From positions 1 to 5,067 of the forward strand of contig JAQYWI010000299.1 of assembly GCA_030145015.1 (NCBI GenBank): a DNA stretch of 5,067 nucleotides. The letters are read 5' to 3'. The stretch comes from Desulfobacterales bacterium (GTDB lineage: Bacteria; Desulfobacterota; Desulfobacteria; Desulfobacterales; JAHEIW01). The translations under genes were made by a program, and so were the position numbers. Below the pieces are notes generated by a model, which did not search any database, was not told the origin of the DNA, and was given only the letters and a program-made list of their open reading frames with translations. Shown here piece by piece: positions 1 through 5,067 of the stretch (its first letter is position 1; each line of letters opens with the position of its first letter).

Positions 1-1472
1 ACTGCATGCATACAGTTAAGCAACTCGCTGACTACAACGGTTGCTATGCCGGAATTGATATCGGACATGGCGTAGGGAATGACCAACTCGTTGTTATGAA
101 TTATCGCACCGCAAGAATAAACAACATTGGGAACATATCCCTCGCGCTCTTTCTCATGCGGGGCAAGCAACGGCTCATCCAGGCGGGCGATGATTTTTGT
201 TGGATTTTCAAGATCAAGCAGTATGGCGCCGATGCAATACTGACGCATGGGCCCGACACCGTGGGTGAGCACGATCCAGCCTTCATTGGTCTCCAGGGGG
301 GAACCGCAGTTGCCGATCTGGATGAATTCCCAAGGATATTCAGGCTCCTGGATGATTTGGGACTCTTGCCAGAAATGGATATTGTCTGAGAACATGATAT
401 GATTATTTTCACCGTCCTGGCGCGAAAGCATGGCATAGCGGCCGCCAATTTTCCGCGGAAAAAGAGCCATTCCCTTGTTTATTACGGCTTCGCCGTTGAG
501 CGTTAAAATGTTGAATTTGATAAAATCCTTTGTTTCGATCAGTTGCGGCAAGATCGTATGGTCGTTATAGGCGGTATAGGTCGCATAATAGGTGACTTCT
601 TGCCTGTTATCGAAAAATTGAACGAAACGGGCATCTTCAATGCCTCTGCTTTCGTTTTTCGAAACGGGAAAGATCACCCGTTCGGATATGCGGTGATCGG
701 GGTGGAAACTCACCTCATAATTGGAATCCGCAAGCCAGCACATGACCTCGAAGGTTCTGTTTTGGTGCGCTTCAGAAAATAGCGGTTTTGCGCGAAGTAT
801 TCCAATTTTTTCTAATAACTCATTATAAGTAAAATCTTCCAGCATCTGGTTAAGAATATGGGCGGTTATCTCATTGACGGCCCCCATCTCGTTCAGTTTG
901 CGCTGGAAAGGATTGCGTTTGTAAACCGGATCTAATTGAAGATCCGGCGTTTCCACAAAATCACTGATCGGGTCGAAGAGAATCCCATTGCGCCGGTCAA
1001 GGACGCCGCTGCGAAAGACAATTGACGAAACATGGCCTTCACCAGTTGCCCGCAGGCTCATGATAAAGCGCAAGCTGCCTTTTTCCAGACGGCTCTGATC
1101 AGGATGGGGAACGATGGAAGGGTTAAAAAGGGCGGCAGATTCAATAGCGTACTCCTTTGTAAAGTAAGCGCCGATGAGGGCCCTTTGAACGTCGCTGAGT
1201 ATTGTATCCCGTGGAAGATAATCCTTCACCTCATTTAGGTGCCGCTCAAAAATGTGCCCGATATCTTCATGTCTTCCGGAAAAGTCAACCATTATTTGCG
1301 CAATTAGATTTTCGGCCGCCGTGTCCGGCAAGCTGATTATCCGTTGAATTATTTTAGGGATGCGATACTTCTCATCGGGAAGATGAAGCCGGGTGATCAC
1401 CCGTGATGTATCCCCTACGATCTTATTTGTTTTTCTTTCAACTTTCAGCCTTTGATGCTTTTTTGCTTGCAT
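1..1472 (-). CDS. Long GH130-family protein, probable beta-1,2-oligomannan phosphorylase (3' end cut by window edge)
   Basis: A continuous minus-strand frame encodes 490 residues from ATG at 1472 and is still open at base 1. A C-terminal GH130 five-bladed beta-propeller follows an N-terminal extension of roughly 110 residues. Visible landmarks are FNPSIVPHPDQ (116-126), GIEDAR (277-282; Asp280 is the expected general acid), LFPRKIGGRY (337-346), R351, GWIVLTHGVG (398-407; H404) and GYVPNVVYSCGAI (445-457). The basic/His residues sit where family phosphorylases contact phosphate, favouring phosphorolysis over hydrolysis. The two-part length resembles what I recall of the Thermoanaerobacter Teth514_1788 oligomannan phosphorylase. 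The start is set by AAGGA nine bases upstream; an ATG at 1477 is in another frame and stops quickly. No signal peptide is seen, so it is probably cytosolic. It lies downstream of a shorter GH130 gene. Family is confident; chain-length specificity is inference. Confidence 0.88.
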   Translation of the reverse strand, partial: MQAKKHQRLKVERKTNKIVGDTSRVITRLHLPDEKYRIPKIIQRIISLPDTAAENLIAQIMVDFSGRHEDIGHIFERHLNEVKDYLPRDTILSDVQRALIGAYFTKEYAIESAALFNPSIVPHPDQSRLEKGSLRFIMSLRATGEGHVSSIVFRSGVLDRRNGILFDPISDFVETPDLQLDPVYKRNPFQRKLNEMGAVNEITAHILNQMLEDFTYNELLEKIGILRAKPLFSEAHQNRTFEVMCWLADSNYEVSFHPDHRISERVIFPVSKNESRGIEDARFVQFFDNRQEVTYYATYTAYNDHTILPQLIETKDFIKFNILTLNGEAVINKGMALFPRKIGGRYAMLSRQDGENNHIMFSDNIHFWQESQIIQEPEYPWEFIQIGNCGSPLETNEGWIVLTHGVGPMRQYCIGAILLDLENPTKIIARLDEPLLAPHEKEREGYVPNVVYSCGAIIHNNELVIPYAMSDINSGIATVVVSELLNCMHA

Positions 1473-1634
1473 ATCATTGTGTCCTTAATGTCGATTGATA
1501 TTTAATTACACTGCATCGAAAGTCTGTTCATCAGGACAGACGTTCAATTCCAGCCTATCCTCGAAAACGTATTTCGATCAGTTCATAAAACAAAGAGCTG
1601 ATTACTCGGTCTGCCCTCAGCCGGAAAGGATAAT
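1473..1634. other. Spacer between the two GH130 genes with two short inverted repeats
   Basis: This 162-base spacer has no credible gene. It contains two perfect six-base inverted repeats. TCGAAA (1561-1566) pairs with TTTCGA (1572-1577) across a five-base gap. GTCTGT (1522-1527) pairs with ACAGAC (1536-1541) across eight bases. A further TCGAAA lies at 1516-1521. On the minus strand the second hairpin is followed only by TTTCG, so it is a poor intrinsic terminator. The length is larger than usual within an operon and leaves room for a separate promoter or operator for the long GH130 gene, but I cannot identify a convincing -35/-10 pair. Confidence 0.4.
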
Positions 1635-2576
1635 CTACAACGGCGGACGGGAAACCGAAAGACAGAGCGCTATCAGATCATCTATTACGGCCGTGCCGGC
1701 GCACATGACCGTATCCGCGCCGCCCCAGTATATTTTTACCGTACCGTCGTCTTCAGGAACAGCGCCGCAGGTAAAGACAACATTGGGCACATAGCCATTT
1801 ACCTCCCAAGGATCCTCAGGTTGCAATATCCATTGATCGGAAACGCCGATGATGTTGGCCGGATCATTAAGGTCATGCAGGGCCGCGCCGAGTCGATACA
1901 CTGTTCCGGACATCGTCTTAAAAACGCCATGATAAATATGAAGCCAGCCTTTGTCGGTTTTAAATGGCGGTGCGCCGGGCCCGATTTTCATTTCATCCCA
2001 GTGATAGGCCACCGGCTTCATAATCAACCGGGAATCGCCCCAGTGCACGAGGTCGGGAGAATAGGAAATCCAGATCGACCAGGACGAAATTTCGGAATGT
2101 GGACGGTCCAAACGCACATACCGATCGCCGAACTTTTCAGGGAAAATGACCACGTTGCGGAGGTCGGCCTGGGTGATCAGCGCAATACGTTCCACTTTTT
2201 CAAAATCCCTAGTGCGCGCCAGGGCAATCCGCACGCCGTGACGGGAATAGGCGCTATAGGTCAGCAGGTACTCGTTTTCTACCAGGGAAATCCTCATGTC
2301 TTCGACTCCGAACGCTTCATATTCGGCAAAAACATTGTCCGTCGAGGGTATAAGAAAGGGTTTGGGATGAACCGTAAATGAAAAACCATCCTCGCTGTCA
2401 GCCCTACCGATGATAGAGCGCCCGTTTAGCAGATGCGACCTGAAAAGCATAATGTAACGATCGTTATGTTTGACGATGCCCGCATTGTGAACTGTAGCTA
2501 CTGGATACGGCACATCCTTTCTTGTCAGTATGGGGTTTTTTTTAAAACGTGTTATTATTGGATTATGAGTTTTCAT
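1635..2576 (-). CDS. Short GH130-family protein, probable beta-1,2-mannobiose/mannoside phosphorylase
   Basis: The complete 313-residue product is a typical single-domain GH130 (COG2152, DUF377) length. Expected role: reversible phosphorolysis of a beta-mannoside in the cytosol, releasing mannose 1-phosphate. Ordered family landmarks: KNPILTRKDVPYP (13-25), YIMLFR (41-46), GVEDMR (90-95; Asp93 is the predicted general acid), RNVVIFPEKFGDRY (140-153), LDRPH (156-160), WSIWISYSPDLVHWG (166-180), IGPGAPPFKTDKGWLHIYHG (198-217) and GYVPNVVFTCGAV (261-273). R140/N141, R158 and H216 match positions that bind phosphate in family phosphorylases, as I recall them; this argues against the hydrolytic subfamily. 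No signal peptide is visible. AGGA at 2589-2586, nine bases before the ATG, is the ribosome binding site and overlaps the stop of the transposase remnant just upstream. It most resembles the Teth514_1789/Lin0857 type; other beta-mannoside acceptors remain possible. Confidence 0.92.
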   Translation of the reverse strand: MKTHNPIITRFKKNPILTRKDVPYPVATVHNAGIVKHNDRYIMLFRSHLLNGRSIIGRADSEDGFSFTVHPKPFLIPSTDNVFAEYEAFGVEDMRISLVENEYLLTYSAYSRHGVRIALARTRDFEKVERIALITQADLRNVVIFPEKFGDRYVRLDRPHSEISSWSIWISYSPDLVHWGDSRLIMKPVAYHWDEMKIGPGAPPFKTDKGWLHIYHGVFKTMSGTVYRLGAALHDLNDPANIIGVSDQWILQPEDPWEVNGYVPNVVFTCGAVPEDDGTVKIYWGGADTVMCAGTAVIDDLIALCLSVSRPPL

Positions 2577-2587
2577 AGTGGTCTGTC

Positions 2588-3139
2588 CTATAAAATCATT
2601 TGCTTTCCTTCAGGGGTATTATGCTTATTCCGAAATTCTTTAATCTGGTCATTGCTGATGGGACGACTGGCAGATTTAACAAGCCTCGCGTCAATGGCTA
2701 TCCCTTCATTGATGGTAAGGCCCTGGCTTTCAAATTGACGAAGGATTTCGGTATTGATTTGGTCCATGGCTTTCTTTGAAAGTCTGCTTCTAAAGCGTGA
2801 AAAGGTCGAGTGATCTGGAGAAGGTTTACTTAAAGGTAGCTGAAGGAATTCTTTGAAAGACCAACGGTCGTTAATTTGATTTTCCAATTCAGGGTCTGAA
2901 TTTATATGGAACCATTTTTGGAGCAAGAGGTATTTAAAAAGCAAAAAAGGAGGATAGGCGTCAGCGCCTTCGCCAGACAATCCCACAGTATAGTGGCTCA
3001 TGAGAATATCTTCAACACGGTTCCAATCAATTGATTTATTGAGTTTCTCCATGTTTTTTATGCTTCGATTATGTTTTTTTGAGCTTTCAAGGACCACGTC
3101 GGCAAAGCTGAATTCCTTGTTCATTTTTTTAAAACCCAT
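2588..3139 (-). pseudogene. IS5-family transposase, truncated after the first catalytic Asp
   Basis: The reading frame gives 183 residues from ATG at 3139, about half the usual IS5 transposase length. It has the N-terminal DUF772-type region, including PPFLLFKYLLLQKWF (67-81, numbering from an in-frame TTG at 3151), NDRWSFKEF (94-102) and DHSTFSRFRSRL (113-124). It then has the start of the DDE fold, GIAIDARLVKSASRPIS (150-166), where Asp154 is the first catalytic acid. The second Asp and the Glu are absent, so it cannot be an active transposase. The last four codons (QMIL) appear to come from flanking DNA. The true start is ATG 3139 because GGAGG (3149-3145) lies five bases upstream; the TTG overlaps that Shine-Dalgarno sequence. 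The TAG stop (2590-2588) overlaps the ribosome binding site of the GH130 gene. Confidence 0.85.
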
Positions 3140-3144
3140 ACCAT

Positions 3145-3149
3145 CCTCC
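3145..3149 (-). promoter_or_regulatory. Shine-Dalgarno GGAGG of the transposase remnant
   Basis: GGAGG sits five bases before ATG 3139. It decides the start against the in-frame TTG at 3151, which overlaps it. Confidence 0.7.
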
Positions 3150-3182
3150 AATTGATTGATTTTTTAGGAAAGTATGACATAT

Positions 3183-3188
3183 ATTATA
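3183..3188 (-). promoter_or_regulatory. Candidate -10 box upstream of the transposase remnant
   Basis: The minus strand reads TATAAT here, a perfect match to the sigma-70 -10 consensus, 43 bases upstream of the transposase ATG in very AT-rich DNA. No good -35 hexamer lies at 16-18 bases. Such a match is easy to get by chance in AT-rich sequence, so this is only a candidate. If active it would read through the transposase remnant into the GH130 genes. Confidence 0.3.
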
Positions 3189-3260
3189 TTTAATTGCAAC
3201 TAATAATGCATAATTAAAAAACTTTTTTTGTGGATTTTTAACAAAATATTATAGATAGGG

Positions 3261-3620
3261 ATGCACAGAGTTTTGAAGGATGGTCTTGGCTTGGCCGCCA
3301 AAAATTCTATAGGTTATGCAAAGCTCTCACCAATTCCAGATGTTGTTGGAACCATATTTCCGTTTTGGGTGCAAAATAATTCTTTATTAAAAGAGTATGT
3401 TGAACTCCCTTATACATTGCCCTAGGATTTCACTTTATTTGTCCTCATGAAAGAGGAAAATATCGATATCTGGAAGAATAAACTTGACTGGATCGTATCA
3501 AAAGAAGGTATGGAGCTTTTTAACTCGTATCCGAATTATATGATTTTCAATAAGAAAAAAAACGGTTTTGAAGAGTATTCAGCAAAATAGTTCAAAGAAT
3601 TTTTAAATATTAAGCCACCT
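3261..3620 (+). pseudogene. Decayed C-terminal fragment of a polysaccharide-deacetylase-like protein
   Basis: Reading the plus strand in the frame of 3261 gives a protein-like stretch broken by two TAG stops (3423-3425 and 3588-3590). The parts join sensibly across the stops: VVGTIFPFWVQ, YVELPYTLP, stop, DFTLFVLMKEENIDIWKNKL, DWIVSKEGMELFNSYPNYM, then EEYSAK, stop, FKEFLN. From memory this resembles the C-terminal part of polysaccharide-deacetylase-like proteins in surface-glycan loci, where the first stop replaces a Gln (PYTLPQDF) and the second a Tyr. The frame has an upstream TAG at 3252 and lacks the catalytic N-terminal domain, so the gene is truncated as well as interrupted. Recognisable similarity starts near 3340; the 5' limit is uncertain and may include IS sequence. 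It points towards the 3' end of the glycosyltransferase gene. That it is a pseudogene is fairly clear; the family name is recalled, not searched. Confidence 0.6.
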
Positions 3621-3657
3621 GTGCCGGCTATCTGTTTTAAGATTTTTCGAGGCCATT

Positions 3658-4677
3658 TTACAGTCTTTCAGAGTCAAGAATCATTTCATAGACTTGTATG
3701 TATTCATCGATCATGCGGTCGACTGTGAAATGCCGTTCAACATGGCGACGACAGTATGCGCGGTCAATCTCTTTAATACGTGCAACAGTCTCAATGGCCT
3801 CGTCCACGTTGTTGACCAAAAAACCACTTTTGCCGTTTTCGATAAGTTCAGGCATGCTGCCCCTATCAAAGGCGATCACGGGCGTACCGCAGGCCATGGA
3901 TTCGATAACGGACAGACCGAAAGGCTCATCAAACTGTATTGGGTGCAATAGCGCGCAGGCTTTGCCGAGCAGCCGGTTGCGCTCAACTGGTCCGACGCTG
4001 CCGGCATAAATCACCTTGTCGTTGTCTATGTGAGGGGCGACATATTGGTCATAGTAAGCCTGGTCCTGGATAATACCCGCCAATATCAGCTTTTTATTGC
4101 AGGCCCTGGCGATTTCAATAGCTTGTCGGGCACCCTTGTCATTGTGAATGCGCCCGAAAAAAAGCAGGGTATCATCCAGTTGGGACTGGAAATCAAATTG
4201 CTTGATATCAATGCCGTGATGGATGGTTTTGATATAATCAAGATCCGGCGATCGGTCGGCATCGCTGATGGAAACATAGAATACTTTGTTGTTGTATTTT
4301 TTGTAAACGGGTAGAATCCCGGGCGATGAAAAACCGTGAATGGTGGTCACAACCGGTATGGTGGTAAGGCCGGTATAGGTCAGAGGCAGATAGTCAAAGT
4401 GGTTATGGATCAGGTCATACACATCGGCATGCTCAAAGAGTTCTGAAATGTGAAGGCACTCCCATACTTTTGGTATCATAGAGCGGTCTTCTTCATAGCC
4501 CTGCGGGCAAACGGCATGCAGTGTGCCGCTGGTTTGCGAATCCGCGGTTGCAAACAAGGTGACATCATGACCGCGCGCTACCAACCCCTCGGTTAAAAGG
4601 GAGGCCACGTTTTCCCAGGGCCCATAATGTCGCGGCGGTGTGCGCCAGGCAATGGGCGAGAGCATGGCAATGTGCAT
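3658..4677 (-). CDS. GT4-family glycosyltransferase (GT-B fold)
   Basis: The complete 339-residue product is a cytosolic retaining sugar transferase that would use a nucleotide sugar, plausibly GDP-mannose given the GH130 neighbours, though the donor cannot be read from the sequence. The N-terminal acceptor domain begins MHIAMLSPIAW, with PPRHYGPWENVASLLTEGL (14-32) as the glycine-containing loop and helix of the first Rossmann fold, followed by a HNHFD motif (91-95). The C-terminal donor domain starts near LLFFGRIHNDKG (171-182; R176 and K181 are the usual phosphate-contacting Arg/Lys). It carries the EX7E motif EPFGLSVIE (251-259), then SMACGTPVIAFDRGSMPELI (260-279). No membrane segment or signal peptide is seen. 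The start is supported by AAGGA six bases before the ATG. It begins 14 bases after the stop of the upstream gene, so the two are probably co-transcribed. No convincing terminator follows its stop. Confidence 0.93.
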   Translation of the reverse strand: MHIAMLSPIAWRTPPRHYGPWENVASLLTEGLVARGHDVTLFATADSQTSGTLHAVCPQGYEEDRSMIPKVWECLHISELFEHADVYDLIHNHFDYLPLTYTGLTTIPVVTTIHGFSSPGILPVYKKYNNKVFYVSISDADRSPDLDYIKTIHHGIDIKQFDFQSQLDDTLLFFGRIHNDKGARQAIEIARACNKKLILAGIIQDQAYYDQYVAPHIDNDKVIYAGSVGPVERNRLLGKACALLHPIQFDEPFGLSVIESMACGTPVIAFDRGSMPELIENGKSGFLVNNVDEAIETVARIKEIDRAYCRRHVERHFTVDRMIDEYIQVYEMILDSERL

Positions 4678-4691
4678 GACTGATCCTTTTG

Positions 4692-5067
4692 TTAATCGGT
4701 TTTCTGTGACAACGGCTGGTTTAATATCTCGTCGGCATAAAGCTTTTGCAATGTCATCAGCGAAAGCAGCCAGGCAAGGGAGGACTCGGCGCCTTCATTC
4801 TGGTTGATGCCGTCCGCCATCAATCCATCTCGGCAGCCGCCGGTCTTGGGATCATAGAGCGGCATATTCAGGTCATTGTGTCCGAGAAACCAATTGAAAC
4901 ACATGACTGCATTGTCGAACCATGATTTATCCCGGGTGACATTAAAGGCTTCCACACAAGCTTCGACCATGGCATTGGCTTCAATGGGCTGCTGGTCGAA
5001 ACGGGCTCTGGGGCCGCCTTGTTCATACCATCCGTTGCTGCCGATGGGCACAAAGTGATTGTCTTCG
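4692..5067 (-). CDS. C-terminal part of an alpha/alpha-toroid (six-hairpin glycosidase-like) protein, start outside window
   Basis: The frame is open at the right edge and gives 124 residues ending in TAA. A GTG at 5051 is an internal valine, since the frame continues upstream as EDNHF. Conserved-looking segments are FVPIGSNGWYEQGG (5-18), ARFDQQPIEANAMVEAC (21-37), WFLGHNDLNMPLYDPKTGGC (59-78), DGLMADGINQNEGAESSLAW (80-99) and a final amphipathic helix. Paired helices with aromatic/acidic loops fit the last hairpins of an (alpha/alpha)6 barrel. As I recall, similar C-termini occur in large proteins annotated as glycosyltransferase or predicted glycosidase, often next to GH130 and GT4 genes. 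The stop is 14 bases from the GT4 start, indicating an operon. Whether the missing N-terminus carries a glycosyltransferase domain cannot be seen here. The toroid assignment is moderately confident; activity is unknown. Confidence 0.75.
   Translation of the reverse strand, partial: EDNHFVPIGSNGWYEQGGPRARFDQQPIEANAMVEACVEAFNVTRDKSWFDNAVMCFNWFLGHNDLNMPLYDPKTGGCRDGLMADGINQNEGAESSLAWLLSLMTLQKLYADEILNQPLSQKTD

Larger units (their letters stand above)
2600..3260 (-). mobile_element. Remnant of an IS5-family insertion sequence (5' part only)
   Basis: This AT-rich segment carries the first half of an IS5-type transposase and its upstream leader. The element stops abruptly near base 2600, where transposase similarity ends and the 24-base leader of the GH130 gene begins. 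The right half, with the remaining catalytic residues and the right terminal repeat, is missing. The left end is not resolved: it lies upstream of the transposase start, probably between about 3240 and 3300, but without the partner end I cannot define terminal inverted repeats or a target duplication. Both stated limits are therefore approximate. Confidence 0.7.

Noticed and set aside
101..448. A 115-codon minus-strand open frame that contains part of the GH130 region, suggesting a frameshift near the run of six G at 296-301
   Set aside because: Careful reading with six C on the minus strand keeps the GH130 frame intact (GNCGSPLETNEGW), so the long gene is not broken and the other frame is a shadow.
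543..1238. Plus-strand open frames at 543-782 and 1032-1238
   Set aside because: Both are antisense to the long GH130 gene and show no protein-family features.
1821..2381. A 186-codon plus-strand open frame
   Set aside because: It lies wholly antisense to the well-supported GH130 gene and has no recognisable domain.
3149..3151. TTG as start of the transposase
   Set aside because: It overlaps the GGAGG that serves the ATG at 3139; the extra four residues are the ribosome binding site read as codons.
3610..3640. Possible terminator hairpin (AGCC/GGCT) after the GT4 stop
   Set aside because: The stem is only four base pairs with a nine-base loop and no U-run follows on the minus strand.
4030..4314. 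Plus-strand open frame of 94 codons, with other plus-strand frames near 3694-4009
   Set aside because: They are antisense to the GT4 gene, whose motifs run through the same bases.
5049..5051. GTG as start of a 119-residue protein
   Set aside because: The frame continues to the window edge and the residue belongs to the conserved-looking FVPIGSNGW segment, so the gene begins outside the window.

Overview
The window comes from a bacterial chromosome of moderate GC content. The gene style and the resemblance of several products to Desulfobacterota (deltaproteobacterial) proteins suggest a sulfate-reducer-like organism, but nothing here fixes the taxon. All intact genes lie on the minus strand, so transcription runs from the right edge to the left edge.

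In order of transcription: (1) 5067-4692, the C-terminal 124 residues of a larger protein with an alpha/alpha-toroid (six-hairpin glycosidase-like) look; (2) 4677-3658, a complete GT4-type glycosyltransferase that starts 14 bases after the previous stop; (3) 3657-2577, about 1.1 kb of visibly more AT-rich DNA with no intact gene. It holds a decayed plus-strand fragment resembling the C-terminus of a polysaccharide-deacetylase-like protein (two in-frame stops) and the 5' half of an IS5-family transposase gene; (4) 2576-1635, a complete 313-residue GH130 (COG2152/DUF377) protein; (5) 1634-1473, a 162-base spacer with two short inverted repeats; (6) 1472-1, a second, longer GH130 protein (490 residues visible), open at the window edge.

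Working model: the two GH130 proteins look like a short-chain/long-chain pair of beta-1,2-mannoside phosphorylases, as described in Thermoanaerobacter. They are accompanied by a cytosolic GT4 sugar transferase and a toroid-domain protein. Together they could make and recycle an intracellular mannose oligosaccharide or reserve glycan. The substrate is inference; family membership is well supported. The AT-rich island separates the two halves of the cluster. The broken transposase reading frame ends on the Shine-Dalgarno sequence of the shorter GH130 gene, so that gene has lost its native upstream region and may now depend on read-through or on an IS-borne promoter.
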